Part shown: one piece after another, positions 24,842-32,433 of the stretch
Layout of the letters: every line of letters begins with the position of its first letter
How positions within the stretch are numbered: the stretch's first letter is position 1
DNA from: Agrococcus terreus
GTDB taxonomy: Bacteria; Actinomycetota; Actinomycetes; Actinomycetales; Microbacteriaceae
Direction: 5' to 3'
DNA length: 64,000 nt
NCBI RefSeq assembly: GCF_014645235.1
Contig: NZ_BMLM01000001.1
Location: 1,612,001 to 1,676,000, forward strand
Notes under the pieces: generated by a model
What the model was told of the DNA's origin: nothing
Databases searched by the model: none
Seen by the model: the letters and a program-made list of their open reading frames with translations, nothing else
Program-made: the position numbers and the translations under genes

Positions 24842-26335
24842 TCAGAAGGGGTGCGGGCGGCCGGGCGGGCCGCGAGCGCGTGCGGGTCTGGGGTCGTGGA
24901 AGCTCGGGATGCGGGGCCGGGGCGGCGGCTCGGGCTCGTCGGTGAGGATGGTGCCGGTGGGGCTGGTCCACTCGAGGACGCCGCCGGAGAGCTGACGGAC
25001 GTGCCAGCGGGTGGCGTGCTTGATGGTGTGGTGGCGCCTGCACAGGTGCGCGAGGTTCCCGTCGGCGGTCGGGCCGCCGTGGGCGTGCTCGCGGGTGTGG
25101 TCGGCGTCGGCGCGGAGGGCGGGCGCGCCGCAGCCGGGGAAGCGGCAGCGGCCGTCGCGGGCGCGCAGCCAGCGGCGCTGCGCCGCGGACGGCCGGTAGC
25201 GGTCGACGGCGAGCGCGCGGCCGGTGACGGGGGAGAGGAAGAGCCGGTCCCAGCCGGACGCGCCGGCCGCGATGGCACGGGCGGTGGCGGGGTCGACGAG
25301 CATCCGCCCGTGGAGCGACGCCGGGTCCGGGTCGGCCGCGCCGTCGTCGGCCAGCAGCGCCGTGGCGGGGATCGTGACGGTGACGACGGGCGTGATCGCG
25401 GAGGCGGCGTGGGCGTCGTCGGGCGCCTGCCCGCAGAGCAGCAGCTCCGCCAGCGCGTCGGCGCGCCGCTGGTCGATCGTGCGGGGATCGTCAGCCGGCA
25501 GGGCGCGGACGGCCTGCGTGAGGCGGTCGAGGATCGCGGCACCGAGCAGCGCGGGCATCCGGGCGGCGACCTCGCACATCCCGTCGGGCAGCTCGTGGAG
25601 GCGCACGTGCCGCTCCTCGCGGGCGGCGTCGTACCGCTGCTGCAGCGGCGCCGACAGCGCCGCATCCACGATCCGCCCCGCCCGACGCCGCAGCCTCGCC
25701 GGCGTCGTCCTCTCGGCGATCGCGACCAGCTCCGCCTCCACCCGCGCCCGCAACTCCGGCGCCACCGCGGCATCGAGCCGCAGCGGCAGCGTCTCCGCGT
25801 CCAGCACCCGCAGGTGCGAGGCCGACAGCCGGCCCTCGCACGCCGCGGCGTGCGCGAGCGGCAGCTCCTCGACGATCGCGACCGCCTCGGTCATCGCGCG
25901 CTCCATCGCCACGTCCGAGACGCGCAGCTCCGCCGCCGCGATCGTCGCGAGCTCGCGCACCTGCATCGTCGCGTCGCCACCGCGGCGGCTCGCCCGTCGC
26001 AGATGCTCGGCGAGCAGGGCGCGACGCCGGCCGGCGATGCGCGCCGCCTGCGCGTCGAGCGCACGGAGCTCGGCCGCGAATCCCTCATCGAGCCGAGCAT
26101 GCCGCTCAGCATCGGTCATGGGCGCCTCAGCGCGCCGCGGCAGGTTCGCGCCCGCCTCGGCCAAGGCCGCGACCTGCGCATCGCTCAACGCCAGCAGCCG
26201 CTCGAGCCAGTCCGCCTCGGCCGCGTCGAGCGACGCCTCCAGCTCGTCGGCCGCAGCACCCGAGGGATCGAGCAGCAGCCCGGCGCGCACGAGCCCGATG
26301 TGGGCGTCTGCGTCGATCACGGGCTCCGTCGGCAT
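24842..26335 (-). CDS. DUF222 / HNH endonuclease domain protein
   Basis: A 497-residue protein of the family that is multi-copy in many Microbacteriaceae and mycobacteria (13E12-like). A long helical DUF222 region occupies residues about 20-330. Near the C-terminus an HNH nuclease motif reads CRFPGCGAPALRADADHT...HGGPTADGNLAHLCRRHHTIKH, with the two CxxC/CxxH zinc ligands and the catalytic His in DADH. The C-terminal 40 residues are proline- and arginine-rich. Function is unproven; a mobile or selfish role is suspected. Bounded on both sides by CTGGTCGAG repeats in opposite orientation. An open frame upstream of 26335 runs through the repeat and is not used. Confidence 0.9.
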   Translation of the reverse strand: MPTEPVIDADAHIGLVRAGLLLDPSGAAADELEASLDAAEADWLERLLALSDAQVAALAEAGANLPRRAEAPMTDAERHARLDEGFAAELRALDAQAARIAGRRRALLAEHLRRASRRGGDATMQVRELATIAAAELRVSDVAMERAMTEAVAIVEELPLAHAAACEGRLSASHLRVLDAETLPLRLDAAVAPELRARVEAELVAIAERTTPARLRRRAGRIVDAALSAPLQQRYDAAREERHVRLHELPDGMCEVAARMPALLGAAILDRLTQAVRALPADDPRTIDQRRADALAELLLCGQAPDDAHAASAITPVVTVTIPATALLADDGAADPDPASLHGRMLVDPATARAIAAGASGWDRLFLSPVTGRALAVDRYRPSAAQRRWLRARDGRCRFPGCGAPALRADADHTREHAHGGPTADGNLAHLCRRHHTIKHATRWHVRQLSGGVLEWTSPTGTILTDEPEPPPRPRIPSFHDPRPARARGPPGRPHPF

Positions 26336-26381
26336 GCCCTCATCTGACCACGGGCCACTGACATGGCCGGCTCGCGGTGCG

Positions 26382-26434
26382 GGTGGTCTCGAGACGCGTG
26401 CCGCCTGCGGCGGCGCGCTCCTCGACCAGCGGGG
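26382..26434. repeat. Palindromic repeat unit right of the DUF222/HNH gene
   Basis: GGTCTCGAG at the left end faces CTCGACC at the right end, and between them GCCGCC-TGC-GGCGGC forms an inner hairpin. The whole unit could fold as one long stem, like a REP element. The outer CTCGACCAG is the inverse of the CTGGTCGAG copies at 24782-24834. Confidence 0.65.
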
Positions 26435-26442
26435 CGACCCGC

Positions 26443-26862
26443 TCACCCCATCTGGGCCGAGAGCCACGCGACCGGCCGCAGGACGAAGACGACTTCCGGA
26501 CCGATCCCGCCTCCCTCGGCCCACGCGATGTACGCCTCCGCCGCCTCCGGCGGCAGGTTGCGGCGCGCCATCCGGGCCGCGTCCTCCCGCGTCGCGGGAC
26601 GTTCGGCGACCACGTCGCACTCCGCGCTCGCGTAGCGCACCTCCGGCTCGACCTCGTCGACGACGAGCGCGCAGCGCCCCGCCTCGCGCAGGAGCCGCGC
26701 CTTCAGCGAGTCCCGCGGCGTGACGATCCACGCGGTGCCGTCGGGCTCGACCGCGTGCCAGATCGGCACGGCGACGGGCGCTCGGCCAGGCCGCTCGATC
26801 GCGAGGATCGGGATCGCGCCGGAGGCGAACAGGCGGTCGCGGACATCGGTGTCGAGTGCCAT
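26443..26862 (-). CDS. Pyridoxamine 5'-phosphate oxidase-related FMN-binding protein
   Basis: A 139-residue split-barrel protein. The pattern of an opening helix (DVRDRLFASGAI), strands ILAIERPGRAPVAVPIWHAV and AWIVTPRDSLKARLLREAGRCALVVD, is that of the PPOX superfamily, which binds FMN, F420 or heme. Substrate unknown. The ATG at 26862 is chosen because upstream codons would run through the tRNA terminator. It ends 8 bases from the palindromic repeat. No operon partner. Confidence 0.8.
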   Translation of the reverse strand: MALDTDVRDRLFASGAIPILAIERPGRAPVAVPIWHAVEPDGTAWIVTPRDSLKARLLREAGRCALVVDEVEPEVRYASAECDVVAERPATREDAARMARRNLPPEAAEAYIAWAEGGGIGPEVVFVLRPVAWLSAQMG

Positions 26863-26930
26863 GCCCGGCACGGTGCCATCGGCCGCCGACACGGACGCCG
26901 ACGCCCCGGCCGACACCACCCGGATACGAC

Positions 26931-26958
26931 GAAGGCCCCGGATCGCTCCGGGGCCTTC
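26931..26958. terminator. Terminator after tRNA-Leu
   Basis: GAAGGCCCCGG and CCGGGGCCTTC pair perfectly around ATCGCT, six bases beyond the tRNA 3' end. On the minus strand the arm is followed by TTCGTCGT, a weak U-rich run. Confidence 0.8.
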
Positions 26959-26963
26959 ATTCG

Positions 26964-27049
26964 TGCGCGAGGGGGGACTTGAACCCCCACGCCCTAATAC
27001 GGGCACTAGCACCTCAAGCTAGCGCGTCTGCCAATTCCGCCACCCGCGC
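26964..27049 (-). tRNA. tRNA-Leu (anticodon GAG)
   Basis: The 86-base gene folds as a class II tRNA. The acceptor arms GCGCGGG and CTCGCGC pair with one G-U; the anticodon stem CTAGC/GCTAG encloses the loop TTGAGGT, giving anticodon GAG, which reads CUC and CUU leucine codons. A long variable arm (about TGCCCGTATTAGGGC) and the T-loop GTTCAAGTC are present. CCA is not encoded. No integrated element or duplicated 3' end is seen beside it. Confidence 0.95.
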
Positions 27050-27081
27050 AAGGTGTCGGACCACTCGGTGGGCCGTGAAGA

Positions 27082-27087
27082 ACATTA
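27082..27087 (-). promoter_or_regulatory. -10 hexamer of the tRNA-Leu gene
   Basis: TAATGT, 33 bases before the mature 5' end, so a leader of about 25 bases would be removed by RNase P. Confidence 0.45.
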
Positions 27088-27169
27088 GCACGCACGGAGG
27101 GGCCCCGATGACCACCGGGCGTGCAGCCCATCGTCCCCGCGGCGGACGAGTCCGGGATCCGCGGAGGAC

Positions 27170-27175
27170 TAGCCT
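27170..27175 (+). promoter_or_regulatory. -10 hexamer of the M20 peptidase gene
   Basis: TAGCCT, 6 bases before the GTG at 27182. The upstream gap back to the tRNA shows nothing else recognisable. Confidence 0.5.
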
Positions 27176-27181
27176 TGACCG

Positions 27182-28474
27182 GTGACCGACGCCCTCTCCC
27201 GCACCGCCGTGCTCGCCAGGGACCTCATCCGCTTCGACACCCAGAACTGGGGCGGCGGCCGCTCGAACGGCGAGGCCGACGCCGCCGCCTACGTCACCGA
27301 GGTGCTCGCCGCGATGGGCGTCGAGAGCACCACCTACGAGTCGGCGCCGGGACGCGCGAGCGTCGTCGCGCGCATCGAGGGGGAGGATCCGACCCTCCCG
27401 TGGCTCGTCGTGCACGGCCACCTCGACGTCGTGCCCGCCGACGCCGCCGAGTGGAGCGTCGACCCCTTCGCGGGCGAGGTGCGCGACGGCCTCCTCTGGG
27501 GCCGCGGCGCCGTCGACATGAAGGACATGGACGCGATGATCCTCGCGTCGCTCGAGCGCATCCTCGCCGCAGGCCGGCGCCCGCGCCGCGGCATCGTCGT
27601 CGCCTTCTTCGCCGACGAGGAGGCGGGCGGGGCGTACGGCGCGCACTGGCTCGTCGAGCACCACCCCGAGCTGTTCGAGGGCGCGACCGAGGCCATCAGC
27701 GAGGTCGGCGGCTACTCCGTCGAGATCGCCGGGCAGCGCGCGTACCTGCTGCAGACCGCCGAGAAGGCGCTGCAGTGGATCCTGCTGCGCGCCCGCGGCA
27801 CCGCCGCCCACGGCTCGCAGCGGATGCGCGACAACGCGGTCACGAAGCTCGCCCGCGCGGTCGCCGCGGTGGGGGAGCACGAGTTCCCCGTCGAGCTCAC
27901 CGACACGACCCGCGAGCTCGTCGCGCGCATCGCACGGCTCACCGACATGGAGGGCGCGGACCCGGACGAGGTCGCCGAGCGCACCGGCTCGATCGCGCGC
28001 TTCCTCCGCTCGAGCCTGCGCCACACCGCCAACCCGACGATGCTCGACGCCGGCTACAAGCACAACGTCATCCCCTCGGTCGCGGAGGCGCGCATCGACG
28101 TGCGCCCGCTGCCGGGCCGCGAGCGGGAGGCGATCGACGCCATCCGGGCGCTCGTGGGCGACGACATCGAGGTCGAGCTCGTGCACGGCGACATCGGGCT
28201 CGAGCAGCCGTTCTCCGGCGGCCTCGTCGAGGCGATGACCGCCTCCCTCGGCCGCCACGACCCGGATGCCCCGGTGCTGCCGTACATGCTCTCCGGCGGC
28301 ACCGACAACAAGTCGCTCGCCGCGCTCGGCATCGCCGGCTACGGCTTCGCGCCCCTCCGGCTCACGCCCGACCTCGACTTCGCCGCGATGTTCCACGGCG
28401 TCGACGAGCGGGTGCCCCTCGACGCCCTCGACTTCGGCACCGACGTGCTCGAGGACCTCCTGCTCACCTACTGA
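27182..28474 (+). CDS. M20/M25/M40-family metallopeptidase
   Basis: A 430-residue zinc peptidase or deacylase with the two-domain M20 layout. Metal ligands: His in VVHGHLDVVP near residue 79, Asp in RGAVDMKDMDAM near 111, the EE pair in FADEEAGG near 144 (catalytic Glu plus ligand) and His in MFHGVDERVP near 402. The dimerisation domain begins near TAAHGSQR. Homologues remove N-acyl or dipeptide groups; the substrate is open. In related genomes this gene sits next to uppP, as here (7 bases apart). Confidence 0.9.
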   Translation: MTDALSRTAVLARDLIRFDTQNWGGGRSNGEADAAAYVTEVLAAMGVESTTYESAPGRASVVARIEGEDPTLPWLVVHGHLDVVPADAAEWSVDPFAGEVRDGLLWGRGAVDMKDMDAMILASLERILAAGRRPRRGIVVAFFADEEAGGAYGAHWLVEHHPELFEGATEAISEVGGYSVEIAGQRAYLLQTAEKALQWILLRARGTAAHGSQRMRDNAVTKLARAVAAVGEHEFPVELTDTTRELVARIARLTDMEGADPDEVAERTGSIARFLRSSLRHTANPTMLDAGYKHNVIPSVAEARIDVRPLPGREREAIDAIRALVGDDIEVELVHGDIGLEQPFSGGLVEAMTASLGRHDPDAPVLPYMLSGGTDNKSLAALGIAGYGFAPLRLTPDLDFAAMFHGVDERVPLDALDFGTDVLEDLLLTY

Positions 28475-28481
28475 GAGACCC

Positions 28482-29315
28482 ATGGACTGGCTGATCGCGA
28501 TCTTCCTCGGCGCGCTGCAGGGCGCGACCGAGTTCCTCCCCATCTCCTCGAGCGCGCACCTGCGCATCGCGGGGCTGTTCCTGCCGGGCGCGGAGGACCC
28601 GGGCGCCACCTTCACCGCCATCACGCAGATCGGCACCGAGCTCGCGGTCGTGCTGTTCTTCTGGCGCGACATCGTGCGCATCATCTCGAAGTGGTTCGGG
28701 GCGCTCGGCGGCAAGGTCGCGAAGGACGACCCGGACGTGAAGATGGGCTGGCTCGTCATCATCGGCACGATCCCGATCGTCGTGGCGGGCGTGCTGTTCC
28801 AGTCGCTCATCCGCGACCAGCTGCGCAGCCTCTGGATCACCGCGACCGTGCTCATCGTCTTCGGCCTCATCCTCGGCGCCGCGGACATCTGGGGCCGCCG
28901 CGTGAAGACGCTCGAGACCATCACCTATCGCGACGGCCTCCTCGTGGGCGTCGGCCAGGTGCTCGCGCTCATCCCGGGCGTCTCGCGCTCGGGCGCGACC
29001 GTGACGGTCGGCCGCGCGCTCGGGTACGAGCGGCCCGCCGCGGCGAAGTACGCCTTCCTCCTCGCGATCCCCGCCGTGTTCGGCTCGGGCCTCTACGAGA
29101 CGTACCAGGCGTTCACCGAGCCGTCGTCGATCGGCCTCGGCTGGGGACCGACGATCGTCGCGACGCTCGTCGCGTTCGTGGTCGGCCTCGTCGTCATCAA
29201 GTGGCTCATGGCGTTCATCTCGCGGCGCAGCTTCGCGCCGTTCGTGCTCTACCGCATCGCGCTCGGCGCCGTGCTGCTCGTGCTGCTCGCCGCCGGCTGG
29301 ATCCAGCCGCTGTGA
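28482..29315 (+). CDS. uppP: Undecaprenyl-diphosphatase UppP (BacA)
   Basis: A 277-residue membrane phosphatase that recycles the C55 lipid carrier for peptidoglycan synthesis; overproduction gives bacitracin resistance. The two active-site regions are intact: GATEFLPISSSAHL near residue 15 and GVSRSGATVTVGRALG near 166, with eight hydrophobic segments. The start ATG at 28482 follows the GAGA of the intergenic spacer. Its TGA overlaps the GTG of mshC (GTGA). Confidence 0.95.
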   Translation: MDWLIAIFLGALQGATEFLPISSSAHLRIAGLFLPGAEDPGATFTAITQIGTELAVVLFFWRDIVRIISKWFGALGGKVAKDDPDVKMGWLVIIGTIPIVVAGVLFQSLIRDQLRSLWITATVLIVFGLILGAADIWGRRVKTLETITYRDGLLVGVGQVLALIPGVSRSGATVTVGRALGYERPAAAKYAFLLAIPAVFGSGLYETYQAFTEPSSIGLGWGPTIVATLVAFVVGLVVIKWLMAFISRRSFAPFVLYRIALGAVLLVLLAAGWIQPL

Positions 29316-30586
29316 GGGCCTGGCAGCGGCCCGACGTCCCGTCGCTCGACGACCTCGGCCTCGGCCGGGGGGAGCGGCCCGCGGTGCACGACACGAAGCG
29401 CGACGACCGCGTCGTCGTGCCCTACGGCGACAGCGCCACGATGTACACGTGCGGGATCACGCCGTACGACGCGACGCACCTCGGCCACGCGTTCACCTAC
29501 CTCGCCTTCGACACGCTCACGCGGGCATGGCTCGACGCCGGCGTCCCGGTGCGCACCGCGATGAACTCGACCGACGTCGACGACCCGCTGCTCGAGCGCG
29601 CCGCCCGCGACGGCGTCGACTGGCGCGAGCTCGCGGAGCAGCAGCAGGAGCTCTTCCGCGAGGACATGGCCGCGCTGCGCGTCATCCCGCCCGACGCCTG
29701 GATCGCCGTGACCGAGCGGATCGATCGGATCGGCGACGCGGTGCGGCGGATGGTCGACTCCGGGGATGCGTACCTGCTGCCGGTGCCGGAGGGCGACGGG
29801 GCCGCCGAGGGCGCGCACGACGTGCTCTTCGACACGACGCGCACGCGTGCGTTCCCGATCGGCCTCGGCAGCCGCACCGACCACGACGAGATGGTCGCGC
29901 TCACGCGCGAGTTCGGCGGCGACCCCGACCGGCCCGGCAAGCGCTCGCCGCTCGACCCGCTGCTGTGGCGCGCGGAGCGGCCGGGGGAGCCGGCGTGGGA
30001 GTCCGCCGTCGGCCGCGGCCGGCCCGGCTGGCACGTGGAGTGCACCGAGATCGCGATGGACGAGCTGGGCTCGCCGTTCACGGTCGCCGCCGGCGGGCGC
30101 GACCTGCGCTTCCCGCACCAGGAGCTGCAGGCGCACCACGCGCTCGCGCTCGGCGCCCCGCTGTTCAGCGAGATCCGGATGGGCGCGGGCCTCGTCGCCT
30201 ACGACGGCTCGAAGATGTCGAAGTCGCTCGGCAACCTCGTGCTGGTCTCGCGGCTGCGCGAGGCGGGCGCGCGCCCGGCCGCGATCCGGCTGGCGCTCCT
30301 CGCGCACCACTGGCGCGCCGACTGGGAGTGGCAGGACGAGGAGCTCGAGGCGGCAGAGGAGCGGCTCGACCGCTGGGCGGCGTGGGCGCGCACGCCCGGC
30401 GACGACCCCTCGCTCGAGGACAGCATCGTGCCGTGGCTGCGCGTGACGATCGCGAGCGACCTCGACACGCCGGCCGCGCTGCAGGCGATCGACGACTTCG
30501 TGCTGCGGGCGCCGGCCGACGAGGGGAGCCTCGCGGCGATCGACGCACTGCTGGGCATCGACCTGCTGGCGGTCGAGCCGCGGTAG
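29312..30586 (+). CDS. mshC: Mycothiol biosynthesis cysteine ligase MshC
   Basis: A 424-residue class I tRNA-synthetase-like ligase that joins cysteine to GlcN-inositol, the third step to mycothiol. The zinc and cysteine site starts at MYTCGITPYDATHLGHA (residues about 45-61), which includes the HIGH-like motif; the KMSKS motif is at about 300 (SKMSKSLGN); HVECTEIAM supplies another zinc ligand. The order M20-uppP-mshC-PAC2 resembles the mycobacterial arrangement. Its presence shows that the organism makes mycothiol, and so supports the actinobacterial assignment. Confidence 0.95.
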   Translation: MRAWQRPDVPSLDDLGLGRGERPAVHDTKRDDRVVVPYGDSATMYTCGITPYDATHLGHAFTYLAFDTLTRAWLDAGVPVRTAMNSTDVDDPLLERAARDGVDWRELAEQQQELFREDMAALRVIPPDAWIAVTERIDRIGDAVRRMVDSGDAYLLPVPEGDGAAEGAHDVLFDTTRTRAFPIGLGSRTDHDEMVALTREFGGDPDRPGKRSPLDPLLWRAERPGEPAWESAVGRGRPGWHVECTEIAMDELGSPFTVAAGGRDLRFPHQELQAHHALALGAPLFSEIRMGAGLVAYDGSKMSKSLGNLVLVSRLREAGARPAAIRLALLAHHWRADWEWQDEELEAAEERLDRWAAWARTPGDDPSLEDSIVPWLRVTIASDLDTPAALQAIDDFVLRAPADEGSLAAIDALLGIDLLAVEPR

Positions 30587-30590
30587 GCGG

Positions 30591-31643
30591 CTAGACCGGC
30601 GGCGGCTGCTCCTCGTCGCCGCGGCGCTCGTCGGAGCCCGCGTCGGGGTCGGTGCCGGCCTCGTCGTCGTCCTCGGGCGCGTCGTCGACGTCGTCCGCGG
30701 CACGCGACTGCTCGATCCGTCGCGCCCGGCCGGGGTCGCCCTCCGCCCGCAGCCGCGGGTCGGGGCGCCGCGCCTGGTCGCGCAGGAAGCGCTCGAAGTC
30801 GTGGGCGATCGCCTCGCCGGACGCCTCGGGCGAGTCGACGGCGTCGCGCTGCTCCTCGAGCTTGCCGATGTACGCGCGCATGTCGTCGTCGCGCTCGGTG
30901 ATCTCGTCGATCCCGCGCTCCCACTCGCCCGCCTGCTCCGGCAGGTCGCCGAGCGGGATGGTGACGTCGACGAGCTCCGAGAGCCGGTCGAGCAGCGCCA
31001 CGACCGCCTTGGGCGCGGGCGCGTTGTGCACGTAGTGGGGCACGGACGCCCAGAGCGAGGCGGTCTGGATGCCGGCCTCCTGCGCGGCGAGGGCGAGGAC
31101 GCTCATGATGCCCGTCGGGCCTTCGTACTCGCTCTGCAGCACGCCCAGGCGCGCCTGCAGCTCGCGGCTGTCGCTCGTGATCGCGGTCGCGATCGGGCGC
31201 GTGTGCGGCACGTCGGCGAGCATCGCGCCGACGAACACGATCGACTGCACCTCGCAGCCCTGCGCGATCTCGAGGAACTCGGCCGCGTACGCCGCCCAGT
31301 TGCGGCTCGGCTCGGCGCCGACGAGCGCGAAGAGCTCGCCCTCGTTGCCGCTCGAGACCTCGAGGCCCGCGTCGGCCGCGAGCGGCTCGCGCGCCGACGG
31401 GCGCGTCGGGGCGTAGGCGACCGTCGTCGGCCACTGCAGCGCCCTCGTGCCGTCCTCGAGCGTCCGCACGACCGGCCGGTGCATCGCGAAGTCGACGTAC
31501 TCGTCGGGCTCGATCTCGTCGAAGGGCTCGAGCCCGCACGCCTCGATGAGCCGCCGCACTGCGCCGCTGGCCGCGTCGCCCGCATCCGTCCAGCCCTCGA
31601 AGGCGACGACCATGGTGCGCCCCTCGATGGGTCCTCGTGCCAC
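30591..31643 (-). CDS. PAC2-family protein (proteasome assembly chaperone-like)
   Basis: A 350-residue actinobacterial PAC2-domain protein of unknown role. Family pieces are MVVAFEGWTDAGDAAS near the start, VFVGAMLADVPHTRP near residue 135 and YEGPTGIMSVLALAAQEAGI near 172. The last 80 residues are acidic and disordered (DDVDDAPEDDDEAG). The name comes from eukaryotic chaperones and the fold does not prove a proteasome link; no proteasome genes are present in this window. It starts with GTG and has GAGGAGGG upstream. Confidence 0.9.
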   Translation of the reverse strand: MARGPIEGRTMVVAFEGWTDAGDAASGAVRRLIEACGLEPFDEIEPDEYVDFAMHRPVVRTLEDGTRALQWPTTVAYAPTRPSAREPLAADAGLEVSSGNEGELFALVGAEPSRNWAAYAAEFLEIAQGCEVQSIVFVGAMLADVPHTRPIATAITSDSRELQARLGVLQSEYEGPTGIMSVLALAAQEAGIQTASLWASVPHYVHNAPAPKAVVALLDRLSELVDVTIPLGDLPEQAGEWERGIDEITERDDDMRAYIGKLEEQRDAVDSPEASGEAIAHDFERFLRDQARRPDPRLRAEGDPGRARRIEQSRAADDVDDAPEDDDEAGTDPDAGSDERRGDEEQPPPV

Positions 31644-31670
31644 GCCCGGCCCTCCTCACGTCGAACCGCC

Positions 31671-31676
31671 ACTCTA
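31671..31676 (-). promoter_or_regulatory. -10 hexamer of the PAC2 gene
   Basis: TAGAGT, 27 bases before the GTG at 31643; the leader holds the GAGGAGGG ribosome binding site. Confidence 0.45.
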
Positions 31677-31711
31677 CGCGCCGACGCCGAGGGGGAGCCG
31701 CCCCGCGCCGG

Positions 31712-31717
31712 TAGGCT
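31712..31717 (+). promoter_or_regulatory. -10 hexamer of the HAD-trmI operon
   Basis: TAGGCT in the context CCGGTAGGCT, 6 bases before the GTG at 31724. Confidence 0.55.
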
Positions 31718-31723
31718 GTCGCG

Positions 31724-32410
31724 GTGACCTCGCCTGCCGCCGTGCTCTTCGACCTCGACGGCACCCTCATCGACACCGAGCCGCTCTGGATGGCCGCGGA
31801 GGACCGCCTCGCCGCCGAGTTCGGCATCGGCTGGACGGAGGCCGACAAGGCCTCGCTCGTCGGCATCGACCTGTGGGACGGCGCCCGCGTCTTCATCGCG
31901 AAGGGCGTGCCGCTCGAGGCCGACGCGATCGTCGCGCGCCTCGTCGGCGAGGTGCTCGACGGCCTCGGTGGCGCCCTGCCCGCCCGGCCGGGCGCGATCG
32001 AGCTGCTCCGGGCGCTCCGCGCCGACGGCGTGCCCGTCGCGCTCGTCACCATGTCGACGCGCGCGATCGTCGACCGCGTCGAGGCGACCCTCGCCGACCA
32101 CCTCGGCATCGCCCCGTTCGACGCGACCGTCGCGGGCGACGACTGCGAGCGCGGCAAGCCCGACCCGGAGCCCTACGAGCGCGGCCTGGCGCTGCTGGGC
32201 GTCGACGCCGCCGACGCCGTCGCCGTCGAGGACTCCTTCACCGGTGCCCGCAGCGCGCTCGCCGCGGGCCTCACGACCATCGGCGTCCCGCACGCCGTGG
32301 ACGTCTCGCAGCTCGCGGGCGTCGTCCACTGGCCCACGCTCGCCGGGCGGACCCCCGGCGACCTCGCGGCCGCGATCGAGGAGCGACGAGCATTGGGCGC
32401 ACGCGCATGA
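31724..32410 (+). CDS. HAD-family phosphatase (beta-phosphoglucomutase-like)
   Basis: A 228-residue HAD hydrolase of subclass IA. Motif I LFDLDGTLID gives the nucleophile Asp9 and Asp11, motif II is the T in LVTMSTRA, motif III is GKPDPEPYERGLALLGV and motif IV AVEDSFTGARSALAAGL. The cap domain lies between residues 15 and 85. Sugar phosphates are typical substrates. In Actinobacteria this gene often precedes trmI. Its TGA lies within the duplicated ATGA junction before trmI. Confidence 0.9.
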   Translation: MTSPAAVLFDLDGTLIDTEPLWMAAEDRLAAEFGIGWTEADKASLVGIDLWDGARVFIAKGVPLEADAIVARLVGEVLDGLGGALPARPGAIELLRALRADGVPVALVTMSTRAIVDRVEATLADHLGIAPFDATVAGDDCERGKPDPEPYERGLALLGVDAADAVAVEDSFTGARSALAAGLTTIGVPHAVDVSQLAGVVHWPTLAGRTPGDLAAAIEERRALGARA

Positions 32411-32433
32411 TGGGCAACGCAGCATGATGGGCA
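32405..32433 (+). repeat. Duplicated stop-start junction before trmI with a 6-codon mini-ORF
   Basis: GCATGATGGGCA occurs at 32405 and at 32422, an offset of 17. The first ATG (32407) overlaps the HAD stop and reads M-M-G-N-A-A then TGA at 32425-32427, which overlaps the trmI ATG at 32424. Confidence 0.8.

Noticed and set aside
26964-27049. tRNA-Leu as an integration site for a phage or genomic island
   Set aside because: No integrase, no repeated tRNA 3' end and no change of gene content; a normal terminator follows the tRNA.
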